Source: SIG565 sp045601525 (lineage in GTDB: Bacteria > Bacillota > Clostridia > Oscillospirales > Acutalibacteraceae). From it: DNA of 13,372 bases. Position numbers and translations under genes: made by a program. A model generated the notes under the pieces. It saw nothing but the letters and a program-made list of their open reading frames with translations. It had not been told where the DNA came from and made no database searches. The stretch is from positions 1 to 13,372 of the forward strand of contig JAZRZR010000064.1 in assembly GCA_045601525.1 (NCBI GenBank). The letters are read 5' to 3'. How positions within the stretch are numbered: position 1 is the stretch's first letter; the number at the start of each line of letters is the position of its first letter. Of this stretch, positions 7,711-13,047 are shown one piece after another.

Positions 7711-7779
7711 AAAAAAAGACTTGACCTTAAGGGAGGTTTGTGTTATAATAGCATTACCTCTGAAAAGGTCTTTTTTTTT
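7711..7779 (+). terminator. Terminator of the MBL-rlmH unit, overlapping the rpmG promoter
   Basis: GACCTT (7723-7728) pairs with AAGGTC (7765-7770), and GAGGT (7733-7737) pairs with ACCTC (7756-7760) across a symmetric 4x4 internal loop. Nine T residues (7771-7779) follow, and a run of seven A at 7711-7717 could pair with them. The left arm contains the -35 box and the apical loop contains the -10 box of the next promoter. The long apical loop (18 bases) makes it less canonical than the other terminators here. Confidence 0.6.
7721..7749 (+). promoter_or_regulatory. Sigma-A promoter for the rpmG-secE-nusG operon
   Basis: TTGACC (7721-7726) and TATAAT (7744-7749) are spaced by 17 bases. The predicted start near 7756 falls at the right arm of the overlapping terminator, so transcripts from here lack the left arm and should not terminate at the T9 run. 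The leader before rpmG would be about 180 bases. Confidence 0.82.
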
Positions 7780-7887
7780 GCGAAAAAAGTCCGAAAAGCC
7801 CTGCTTTTTATATATTGTATGTGCTTTGCTTTGCGGCTACAATATGTGGCGCAAGGTCAATATGTAAAGGGGCTGAGGGAGGCTCAA

Positions 7888-7907
7888 TTGCCCGAGTATT
7901 CGGGCAA
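7888..7907 (+). promoter_or_regulatory. Stable hairpin in the rpmG leader
   Basis: A perfect 8-bp stem (7888-7895 with 7900-7907, loop GTAT) lies 30 bases upstream of the rpmG ATG. It has no adjacent T-run (AAAATAAATT follows), so it is not a terminator. A shorter CCGT/ACGG hairpin follows at about 7916-7926 and abuts the GGGAGGTG ribosome site. Function is unknown; a leader that senses a ribosomal protein or an RNA-stability element are possibilities. Confidence 0.4.
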
Positions 7908-7937
7908 AATAAATTCCGTAAAACGGGAGGTGCCGTT

Positions 7938-8087
7938 ATGAGAGTTAAAATAACTTTGGCTTGCACAGAGTGTAAGCAACGCAACTACAACACAATGAAA
8001 AACAAGAAAAATGACCCCGACAGACTTGAAATGAATAAGTATTGCAGGTTCTGTAAGAAGCACACCGTACACAAGGAAACAAAGTAA
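7938..8087 (+). CDS. rpmG: 50S ribosomal protein L33, zinc-binding form
   Basis: A 49-residue basic protein, the normal length for L33, in the large subunit near the E site. It keeps two CxxC pairs (C9/C12 and C36/C39), so it is the C+ form that binds zinc; C- paralogues replace it under zinc limitation in some Firmicutes. The conserved RNYNT segment lies between the pairs. The start is set by GGGAGGTG five to six bases upstream. Its position ahead of secE and nusG is the common bacterial arrangement. No tRNA-Trp, which often sits between rpmG and secE, is present here. Confidence 0.95.
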   Translation: MRVKITLACTECKQRNYNTMKNKKNDPDRLEMNKYCRFCKKHTVHKETK

Positions 8088-8099
8088 GGAGGTCGGCAA

Positions 8100-8762
8100 A
8101 TGAAGGCTATTAACAAGGTTTGTCAGATTTTGGCAATAGTAAGCGGCTTGGCTGCTTTGGCGCTCTTTTTCACAAACTTTGCACAGATAGTTTATTCCGG
8201 CGGCACAATATCCGCATCAGGCGCGCAGTTGGCGTTTGGCACTGAGATTTCGGGTGTTGATATGCACAAATCTTCAAAACTTTTGTTTTGCTTGCTTGTA
8301 AATGTACTGACAGTGGTTTTGAGCTTCTTTTCTATCAAGAAAAAAGGCGCAAGATATGCGGCAGTAGTTTCAAGCGCAGTCGTAGCAATCTTTATGTTGG
8401 TTGTGGCTTTAAGCACGCCTTTTAAGTTTGTTGATGCCGATGGTGTTATAGGCGTTACCGCTATTAACTACACCTTTGCGCCCTTAACAATCGCTTGCGT
8501 GCTTTTCGGTACACTCATTACCTCGGCAGCATTCTTGCTTATCGATGATTATATTGAGTGTGCAGGCAAAAAGCCGACTATTCTAAAGCGTCTTGTTCAG
8601 TTCTTTAGGGACTATAAGAGCGAGGCTAAAAAGATTGTATGGCCGGGCTTTAAGGATGTTATTAAAAACACAGTAATAGTTTTGATTGTGTGCGTTATTG
8701 TCGGAGCATTTATTTGGTTGGTTGATTTTGGTCTTTCCAATCTACTTTCGCTGATTTGGTAA
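8100..8762 (+). CDS. secE: SecE preprotein translocase subunit with a large N-terminal four-helix membrane extension
   Basis: SecE clamps SecY in the general protein-export channel of the plasma membrane. The SecE part is at about 163-218: an amphipathic stretch with FFRDYKSEAKKIVWPGFKD (168-186) carrying the hallmark KxxWP, followed by one membrane helix (~190-208) and VDFGL. Bacterial single-helix SecE is usually only 60-80 residues, but this protein has 220. The first 160 residues contain about four more membrane helices (roughly 8-30, 60-79, 86-104, 125-147) with short external loops. An even number of helices leaves the linker in the cytoplasm, which fits the N-in topology of SecE. The frame is continuous, with one good AAGGAGGT site at the first ATG and no internal start with an obvious site, so this looks like a real fusion. 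It lies 12 bases after rpmG and 22 before nusG. Confidence 0.93.
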   Translation: MKAINKVCQILAIVSGLAALALFFTNFAQIVYSGGTISASGAQLAFGTEISGVDMHKSSKLLFCLLVNVLTVVLSFFSIKKKGARYAAVVSSAVVAIFMLVVALSTPFKFVDADGVIGVTAINYTFAPLTIACVLFGTLITSAAFLLIDDYIECAGKKPTILKRLVQFFRDYKSEAKKIVWPGFKDVIKNTVIVLIVCVIVGAFIWLVDFGLSNLLSLIW

Positions 8763-8784
8763 CAATCAAGGGAGGAAAGAATAA

Positions 8785-9309
8785 ATGGCAAATAATGATG
8801 CAAAGTGGTATGTGATTCATACCTATTCGGGCTACGAAAACAAGGTTAAAAGCGACCTTGAAAAAATGGTAGAAAGCAGAAAGATGCAGGACCTTATTTT
8901 AGACCTGCGTATTCCCACCGAAATCGTTACCGAAATCAAAGAGGATAAGGTGCGCGAAATCGAGAGGAAACTTTTCCCCGGATATGTACTTGTGAAAATG
9001 ATTGTTACGGACGATAGCTGGTACGTAGTACGAAACATTCGCGGCGTAACAGGATTTGTAGGTCCAGGTTCCAAACCTGTTCCCTTAACCGATCAAGAGG
9101 TTGAGGCACTCGGCGTTGAGAAGCACAGCGTAGAGGTTGCGTACAAGGTGGGAGACAACGTTAAGGTTGTTTATGGACCCTTTGAGGATATGGAAGGTGT
9201 TGTTGAGGAGATTGATATCCCTGCAAACAGCGTTCGTGTTCTCGTTACCGTCTTTGGCAGACAAACGCCTGTCGAGATGGATTTAGACCAAATTGCTTTG
9301 GTTGATTAG
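8785..9309 (+). CDS. nusG: Transcription termination/antitermination protein NusG
   Basis: NusG binds the RNA polymerase clamp, modulates pausing and termination, and can couple polymerase to the ribosome. The 174-residue length is standard. The N-terminal NGN domain begins at KWYVIHTYSGYE (7-18) and includes the FPGYVLV segment and the RNIRGVTGFVG stretch. The C-terminal KOW domain carries VGDNVKVVYGPF and EGVVEEI. GGGAGG precedes the ATG. It follows secE in the usual secE-nusG pair; a 127-base leader with stacked hairpins separates it from rplK, so the two may share a transcript with separate translational control. Confidence 0.97.
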   Translation: MANNDAKWYVIHTYSGYENKVKSDLEKMVESRKMQDLILDLRIPTEIVTEIKEDKVREIERKLFPGYVLVKMIVTDDSWYVVRNIRGVTGFVGPGSKPVPLTDQEVEALGVEKHSVEVAYKVGDNVKVVYGPFEDMEGVVEEIDIPANSVRVLVTVFGRQTPVEMDLDQIALVD

Positions 9310-9358
9310 TTTTTTAGGAAAACGCGGCTATTTTGCCGCCGACACCGTAAGGGTGTCA

Positions 9359-9417
9359 CGGTGGGAGGAACGGAAGAAGCTACCGTTCCGCCAGGTGTAA
9401 CAACACCGGTTACCACG
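9359..9417 (+). promoter_or_regulatory. Putative L1-binding leader upstream of rplK (23S L1-stalk mimic)
   Basis: GTGG (9361-9364) in the context GGTGGGAGG pairs with CCAC (9413-9416) in the context TTACCACG. Inside lie two hairpins: 9367-9373 with 9383-9389, and 9394-9398 with 9403-9407. The closing sequences match the 23S rRNA L1 stalk, which reads GGUGGGAGG...UACCACC around helices 77 and 78. L1 is known to repress its own L11-L1 operon by binding such a mimic. The structure ends 7 bases before the rplK Shine-Dalgarno site. Two more hairpins (9324-9339 and 9341-9357) precede it. Confidence 0.65.
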
Positions 9418-9436
9418 AATAATGGAGGTGCAAACA

Positions 9437-9862
9437 ATGGCTCAAAAAATTTCTGGTTATATTAAATTGCAAATCCCGGCAGGTAAGGCCACACCGGCTC
9501 CCCCTGTTGGTCCTGCTCTAGGTCAGCACGGCGTAAACATTATGGCTTTCACAAAAGAGTTTAATGAACGCACAAAGAACGATGTAGGTCTTATCATTCC
9601 TGTAGTTATTACAGTTTATGCTGACCGTTCTTTCAGCTTCGTTACAAAGACTCCGCCTGCAGCAGTTCTTATTAAGAAGGCATGCGGTATTGAAAGCGGT
9701 TCGGGTGTTCCGAACAAGAACAAGGTTGCCAAGATTACCAGCGAGCAGATTAGAAAAATCGCAGAACAAAAAATGCCCGACTTAAATGCAGCAAATGTTG
9801 AATCGGCTATGTCTATGATTGCCGGCACAGCACGCAGCATGGGTATTGAAGTTGTCGATTAA
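9437..9862 (+). CDS. rplK: 50S ribosomal protein L11
   Basis: L11 binds the GTPase-associated centre of 23S rRNA, with L10-L7/L12, and is the site of thiostrepton action and of RelA activation. From the ATG at 9437 it has 141 residues, the standard length, and opens MAQKISGYIKLQIPAGKA, with the proline-rich PAPPVGPALGQHGVNI segment and the C-terminal rRNA-binding domain ending in TARSMGIEV. The open frame extends upstream to 9422, but GGAGGTG at 9424-9430 places the start at 9437. Expression is probably feedback-controlled by L1 through the leader just upstream. Confidence 0.97.
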   Translation: MAQKISGYIKLQIPAGKATPAPPVGPALGQHGVNIMAFTKEFNERTKNDVGLIIPVVITVYADRSFSFVTKTPPAAVLIKKACGIESGSGVPNKNKVAKITSEQIRKIAEQKMPDLNAANVESAMSMIAGTARSMGIEVVD

Positions 9863-9874
9863 TACTCTCTTCTC

Positions 9875-9901
9875 GTGGGAGGAAATTTCCGATTTAACCA
9901 C
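9875..9901 (+). promoter_or_regulatory. Second putative L1-binding element, upstream of rplA
   Basis: GTGGGAGG (9875-9882) is followed by a small GGAAATTTCC fold and then AACCAC, with GTGG (9875-9878) pairing to CCAC (9898-9901). It repeats the closing motif of the rplK leader in a minimal form and sits three bases ahead of the AGGAGGT site of rplA. The matching motif and matching position suggest that L1 also binds here, which is inference. Confidence 0.5.
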
Positions 9902-9919
9902 TTTAGGAGGTAAAAGAAA

Positions 9920-10612
9920 GTGAAACACGGTAAAAAATATAATGAGAGCGCAACACTTATCGAAAAAGGTAAGTTTTATGACGCTGAAGAAGCTGTAGCA
10001 ATAGCAGTAAAAACTGCAACAGCAAAATTCGACGAAACAGTTGAAATTCATGTACGCTTGGGTGTTGACTCACGCCACGCCGACCAACAGGTTAGAGGTG
10101 CTGTTGTTCTCCCCAACGGTACAGGTAGAACAGTAAGAACTTTGGTTCTTGCTAAAGGCGACAAAATCAAAGAGGCTGAGGCTGCAGGCGCTGATTTCGT
10201 AGGCGCTGAGGAACTCGTTGCTAAAATTCAAAACGAGGGTTGGCTTGATTTTGATGTAGTTATCGCAACACCCGATATGATGGGCGTTGTAGGTCGTTTG
10301 GGTAAGATTTTGGGACCGCGTGGTCTTATGCCCACACCTAAGGCAGGTACAGTTACCCCCGACGTTGCTAAGGCAGTAACCGAAGCAAAGGCAGGTAAGA
10401 TTGAGTACCGTCTTGATAAGACCAATATTATCCACTGCCCCATCGGCAAGGTATCTTTTGGTCCTGAAAAATTGCAGGAGAACTTTGATACACTCATGGA
10501 TGCTATCGTAAAGGCTAAGCCCGCAGCAACCAAGGGTCAGTATGTTAAGTCCTGCGTACTCGCAACAACAATGGGCCCCGGCGTTAAGGTTAACGTTGCA
10601 AAATTCGCTTAA
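9920..10612 (+). CDS. rplA: 50S ribosomal protein L1 (GTG start)
   Basis: L1 forms the mobile stalk that moves deacylated tRNA out of the E site, and it doubles as a translational repressor of its own operon. The 230-residue length is normal. The N-terminal domain begins MKHGKKYNE, and the middle segment contains PDMMGVVGRLGKILGPRGLM, the conserved L1 signature; the C-terminal half includes the PIGKVSF motif. The start is GTG, set by AGGAGGT at 9905-9911. It lies 57 bases after rplK, with a putative L1-binding element in that gap. Confidence 0.97.
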   Translation: MKHGKKYNESATLIEKGKFYDAEEAVAIAVKTATAKFDETVEIHVRLGVDSRHADQQVRGAVVLPNGTGRTVRTLVLAKGDKIKEAEAAGADFVGAEELVAKIQNEGWLDFDVVIATPDMMGVVGRLGKILGPRGLMPTPKAGTVTPDVAKAVTEAKAGKIEYRLDKTNIIHCPIGKVSFGPEKLQENFDTLMDAIVKAKPAATKGQYVKSCVLATTMGPGVKVNVAKFA

Positions 10613-10619
10613 TTAGTTG

Positions 10620-10648
10620 TTGACAAACACAATTTTTTGTGTTATTAT
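10620..10648 (+). promoter_or_regulatory. Sigma-A promoter for rplJ-rplL
   Basis: TTGACA (10620-10625) and TATTAT (10643-10648) are separated by 17 bases. It begins eight bases after the rplA stop. The expected start near 10655 marks the 5' end of the L10-type leader. Confidence 0.85.
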
Positions 10649-10654
10649 AAGCAA

Positions 10655-10786
10655 GATGCAAACTCCGAAGAAAACAGGTCCTGCTATCAGGCTAACGGTT
10701 AAACCGCCTGTCGAGGTGTAGCGTAAAAGATATTTTATGTATTTTTATGCCTACCTCTGTCTTTGGAGGTAGGCTTTAATTTTGTT
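10655..10786 (+). promoter_or_regulatory. Ribosomal protein L10 leader with attenuator
   Basis: The stretch between the promoter and rplJ has the layout of the L10 leader known in Firmicutes. A bulged hairpin (CAGG at 10688-10691 with CCTG at 10707-10710, enclosing CGG/CCG) is followed by a 9-bp terminator stem at 10749-10757 with 10766-10774 and a T-rich tail. GAGGTGTAG (10713-10721) is nearly complementary to the left terminator arm CTACCTC, so an antiterminator is possible, with a 2-base insertion. L10, probably as the L10-L12 complex, would bind the upstream part and favour termination. Assignment is by position and architecture, without a covariance search. Confidence 0.8.
10749..10786 (+). 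terminator. Attenuator terminator in the rplJ leader
   Basis: A perfect 9-bp stem (10749-10757 with 10766-10774, loop of 8 bases) is followed by TTTAATTTTGTTTT. It stands 24 bases upstream of the rplJ ATG, where a constitutive terminator would make no sense, so a conditional (attenuating) role is likely. Confidence 0.78.
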
Positions 10787-10809
10787 TTAATAAATACGGA
10801 GGTGAAATA

Positions 10810-11310
10810 ATGCCGAACGCAAGTGTTTTAGAACAAAAACAACAAATCGTTGCTGATTTGAAAGCTCAAATCGAAGGCTCGGTTGCCGGTGTGATCGTTG
10901 ATTACAAGGGTATTTCGGTTGCTGACGATACTGTTCTTCGTAAGGAACTCAGAGAAGCAGGTATTGACTATAAGGTAGTTAAGAACACACTTCTTGGCCG
11001 TGCGGTTGAGGGCAGCGAACTCGAGAGCATCAAATCTGTACTCGAAGGCACAACGGCAATTGCTATTTCTAAGGATGACCATGTAGCAGCAGCTCGTATC
11101 CTCGGAAAATATGCAGACGCTCACGATAACTTCTCCATTAAGGCAGGTTATCTTGACGGCAAGGTTATCGACCTTGAAACAGTAAACTCATTAGCAAAAC
11201 TTCCCTCAAAAGAAGTTCTTCTTGCAACAGTTGTTGCAGCATTCCAAGCACCTATTGCAGCTTTTGCAAGAGGTGTACAGGCTATCGTTGATAAAAACGA
11301 AGCTGAATAA
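10810..11310 (+). CDS. rplJ: 50S ribosomal protein L10
   Basis: L10 anchors the L7/L12 dimers to the ribosomal stalk and is the autoregulator of this operon. The protein has 166 residues, a normal length. The N-terminal rRNA-binding domain contains VIVDYKGISVADDTVLRKEL and VKNTLLGRA, and the C-terminal helix that binds L7/L12 runs through about residues 130-164 (hydrophobic and Ala-rich). GGAGGTG lies seven bases ahead of the ATG. The gene follows its own promoter and attenuated leader, and is 33 bases upstream of rplL. Confidence 0.97.
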   Translation: MPNASVLEQKQQIVADLKAQIEGSVAGVIVDYKGISVADDTVLRKELREAGIDYKVVKNTLLGRAVEGSELESIKSVLEGTTAIAISKDDHVAAARILGKYADAHDNFSIKAGYLDGKVIDLETVNSLAKLPSKEVLLATVVAAFQAPIAAFARGVQAIVDKNEAE

Positions 11311-11343
11311 TTAAAATAAAAACATTTATTGGAGGAAAATAAA

Positions 11344-11721
11344 ATGGCATCTGAAAAAATCACAGCTATCATTGAAGAGCTTAAGGCTCTTACAGTTCTT
11401 GAGCTTTCTGAGCTTGTAAAGGCAGTAGAAGAAGAGTTTGGCGTATCTGCAGCAGCAGCTGTAGCAGTAGCAGCTCCCGCAGCAGGCGGCGCAGCAGCAG
11501 CTGAAGAGAAGAGCGAGTTCGAAGTTGTTCTCGCAGCAGCAGGCGCTGAGAAGATTAAGGTTATTAAGGCAGTTCGCGAAATCACAGGTCTTGGTCTTGC
11601 TGAGGCAAAGGCTATTGTTGATGGCGCACCTAAGACCCTTAAAGAGTCTGCATCTAAGGAAGAAGCAGAAGAAATCAAGGCTAAGCTCACTGAGGTTGGC
11701 GCTACTGTTGAACTTAAGTAA
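11344..11721 (+). CDS. rplL: 50S ribosomal protein L7/L12
   Basis: L7/L12 forms the flexible stalk that recruits and stimulates translational GTPases. The protein has 125 residues. The N-terminal dimerisation domain (about 1-35, EKITAIIEELKALTVLEL) is followed by an Ala-rich hinge with repeated GCAGCAGC-type codons (~36-55), and then a C-terminal domain with EKSEFEVVL, KIKVIKAVREITGLGLAEAK and VDGAPKTLKE. The frame is open from a TTG at 11329, but GGAGG at 11331-11335 places the start at the ATG 11344. A strong terminator follows directly, and rpoB is not next. Confidence 0.97.
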   Translation: MASEKITAIIEELKALTVLELSELVKAVEEEFGVSAAAAVAVAAPAAGGAAAAEEKSEFEVVLAAAGAEKIKVIKAVREITGLGLAEAKAIVDGAPKTLKESASKEEAEEIKAKLTEVGATVELK

Positions 11722-11736
11722 TTATAGTTCTAAATC

Positions 11737-11770
11737 AAAAACACCCCGACAAAAGTCGGGGTGTTTTTTT
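11737..11770. terminator. Strong bidirectional terminator between rplL and the convergent ECF unit
   Basis: A 14-bp perfect stem (11737-11750 with 11755-11768, loop AAAA) carries a GC-rich core flanked by A- and T-runs, so it can end rplL rightward (T7 at 11764-11770) and the sigma-factor unit leftward. The leftward gene's stop codon (11769-11771) touches it. Confidence 0.95.
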
Positions 11771-12269
11771 ATTCTTTAATTAAAATCACATAGTCAATAT
11801 ATTCGTCATGCTTTAGCTCAACCATTAAAACGTTTGGGTCTTCCTTTGATATATATAAGCCTTTTGCTGGCCCATCATTTAGATATGTTTGATAAGTTCC
11901 CTCAAAATCAGATGCTTTACCCAAGTATTTGTCCGGTGTGTAGGTTTTGGTGTTGGTTAAGCATTGCTCATATCTTACTCCATCAACCACAACTAACCCT
12001 ATCACGTCGAGATCGAGGTCAGGGTGGGTGGCTATTTCGGGTTCTGTATAATGTTCTTCGCTAACGATAGATGAGTTTTCTAATTCGCCGGATGGTGTAG
12101 CGCCGAAAAAATCACTATACGATAAACTAATGCCAATAAAAGCCGCTAGGCAAAAACAACATGCCGGTAGTATCACTTTTTTCATTTTATTTCTCCTGTC
12201 TCTTTGTTTGTTTTCATGTTCTCCTATTCTACGGAGAACGTCATTTGCCATTTCGTTATAATTCTTCAT
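11769..12269 (-). CDS. Single-pass membrane protein encoded with an ECF sigma factor (putative sigma regulator)
   Basis: I do not recognise a named family. From the ATG at 12269 it has 166 residues: a charged N-terminal part (1-31, with KQRDRRNK) likely in the cytoplasm, one membrane helix at about 32-50 (LPACCFCLAAFIGISL, Cys-rich), and an extracellular ~115-residue domain rich in acidic residues. The frame extends to 12326, but GGAGGG lies eight bases upstream of 12269, which is the better start; this start overlaps the sigma gene by 14 bases, so the two are translationally coupled. The layout fits a membrane partner of an ECF sigma factor, but the cytoplasmic part is too short for a classical anti-sigma domain, so an anti-sigma role is inference. 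It ends at the shared terminator. Confidence 0.7.
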   Translation of the reverse strand: MKNYNEMANDVLRRIGEHENKQRDRRNKMKKVILPACCFCLAAFIGISLSYSDFFGATPSGELENSSIVSEEHYTEPEIATHPDLDLDVIGLVVVDGVRYEQCLTNTKTYTPDKYLGKASDFEGTYQTYLNDGPAKGLYISKEDPNVLMVELKHDEYIDYVILIKE

Positions 12270-12816
12270 AAACGAAGCCCTCCAATTCAAGTTGTGATTT
12301 AAGTGCCTTTCGAGCGCGATATACAAGGGTTTCTATACTGTGTACATTCTTTTTCATTACAGCTGCTGTTTGCTTGTTGCTGAAATTTTCGAAATAAACA
12401 AGCCATAGCACTTGCCGATATTCAGGTTTGAGTTTCCATAATGCGCGGTAAACCGTACTTTTCCTTTCTTCTTTGACGTAGGCCAATTCAAGATTTTCTT
12501 CTTCGCTAACAAGCTCAGGATAATCGTTGATAGAAATATTAGTTTGTTTAGAATTTCGCCTCAAATAATCAATCGCCACATTTCGTCCGATTGTGTAAAG
12601 CCAGGTTTTGAAAGAACTTTTCCCCTTGTCTTTAGGTTTTTTTATACCAAGAAGCACAAAGGTATCTTCGGCAAGCTCTTCGGCGGTATGTATGTTGCCG
12701 ACAAGACTATTAAGATAAAGAATAAGACCATCTTTATAACACTTTATGATTTCGACCAATCCGCTTTCATCACCATCATCACGGAAACGGCGGTAGCTAC
12801 TTGCACCGTTGTCCAT
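12256..12816 (-). CDS. ECF-type RNA polymerase sigma factor
   Basis: A 186-residue sigma-70 family protein with only regions 2 and 4, the ECF pattern. Region 2 covers about 20-87: the AEELAEDTFVLL helix (45-56) and KTWLYTIGRNVAIDYLRR (70-87) are typical of core binding and -10 recognition. Region 4 covers about 122-178, with the helix-turn-helix in YRQVLWLVYFENFSNKQTAA and the recognition segment around VHSIETLVYRARKAL. A ~35-residue acidic linker lies between the two. An AGGAGG site precedes the ATG at 12816. The next gene overlaps its end and encodes a membrane protein, suggesting response to an envelope signal. Target promoters cannot be read from the window. Confidence 0.9.
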   Translation of the reverse strand: MDNGASSYRRFRDDGDESGLVEIIKCYKDGLILYLNSLVGNIHTAEELAEDTFVLLGIKKPKDKGKSSFKTWLYTIGRNVAIDYLRRNSKQTNISINDYPELVSEEENLELAYVKEERKSTVYRALWKLKPEYRQVLWLVYFENFSNKQTAAVMKKNVHSIETLVYRARKALKSQLELEGFVYEEL

Positions 12817-12906
12817 TCGCCTCCTCCTTTCTCAAGGGACTTTGTTTGCCCCTTCACTTATTACACGAAACTGCAATTCAAAACCTCACAGTTTTTTCTC
12901 GAAAAT

Positions 12907-12934
12907 ATTATACCACAGTTATGCGTTATGCAAA
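12907..12934 (-). promoter_or_regulatory. Promoter of the ECF sigma operon
   Basis: Read leftward, TTTGCA (12929-12934, four of six -35 matches) and TATAAT (12907-12912) are 16 bases apart, and the -10 carries a TG extension (TGGTATAAT). This is a housekeeping-type promoter. The leader to the sigma ATG is about 85 bases. A direct repeat, TTATGC-G-TTATGC (12919-12931, plus strand), overlaps the spacer and the -35 box and could be an operator. Confidence 0.62.
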
Positions 12935-12943
12935 TCTAAAAAC

Positions 12944-12977
12944 AAATCGACAAACCTCTTTTGAGATTTGTCGATTT
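12944..12977 (-). terminator. Terminator downstream of the tRNA relic
   Basis: An 11-bp stem (12944-12954 with 12967-12977), extended by a mismatch and CTC/GAG (12956-12958 with 12963-12965), closes a TTTT loop. Leftward it is followed by GTTTTTAG, a T-rich tail. It lies downstream of the degenerate tRNA 3' end and is best read as that gene's former terminator; rightward it has only a short T-run. Confidence 0.6.
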
Positions 12978-13005
12978 TGGTGGAGATAAAGGGGTTCAAA
13001 TCCCT
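12978..13005 (-). pseudogene. Relic of a tRNA gene 3' end (acceptor and T arm only)
   Basis: The plus-strand sequence opens TGGTGGAGATAAAGGGG and closes AATCCCT, closely matching the start of the neighbouring tRNA-Ala read on the same strand (TGGTGGAGCTAAGGGG...CCCCT), including the CCA end. It differs by a few substitutions and by indels that ruin the T-loop, and nothing resembling an anticodon or D arm follows (A-rich DNA instead). It therefore cannot be a working tRNA and is probably what remains of a tandem tRNA after deletion. Confidence 0.6.
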
Positions 13006-13012
13006 AAAAAAG

Positions 13013-13042
13013 AAAAAGGCCCATATTGTGATGGACCTTTTT
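13013..13042 (-). terminator. Terminator of tRNA-Ala
   Basis: AAAAAGG (13013-13019) pairs with CCTTTTT (13036-13042), and CCAT (13021-13024) with ATGG (13031-13034), with one C-A mismatch and a six-base loop. Leftward the stem ends in a T-run with further T residues. It starts six bases after the CCA end of tRNA-Ala. Confidence 0.75.
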
Positions 13043-13047
13043 GCTTT

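Noticed and set aside
7666..7941. Open frame of 91 codons running from the end of rlmH across the rpmG leader
   Set aside because: It overlaps rlmH out of frame, crosses a terminator and promoter, has no ribosome site and no recognisable composition; the region reads better as leader RNA.
9324..9357. Two stacked GC-rich hairpins after nusG considered as a terminator
   Set aside because: Neither is followed by a T-run; the T stretch at 9310-9315 precedes them. They fit better as part of the rplK leader.
11148..11690. Long minus-strand open frame of 180 codons opposite rplJ/rplL
   Set aside because: It is an Ala/Ser-rich shadow of the Ala-rich rplL codons, has no ribosome site, and the plus-strand genes are certain.
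12269..12326. Longer start (12326) for the membrane protein after the sigma gene
   Set aside because: No ribosome site there, and it would overlap the sigma gene by 71 bases; 12269 has GGAGGG at good spacing.
12978..13005. Second functional tRNA next to tRNA-Ala
   Set aside because: Only the CCA end, one acceptor strand and a damaged T arm are present; no anticodon or D arm can be drawn.
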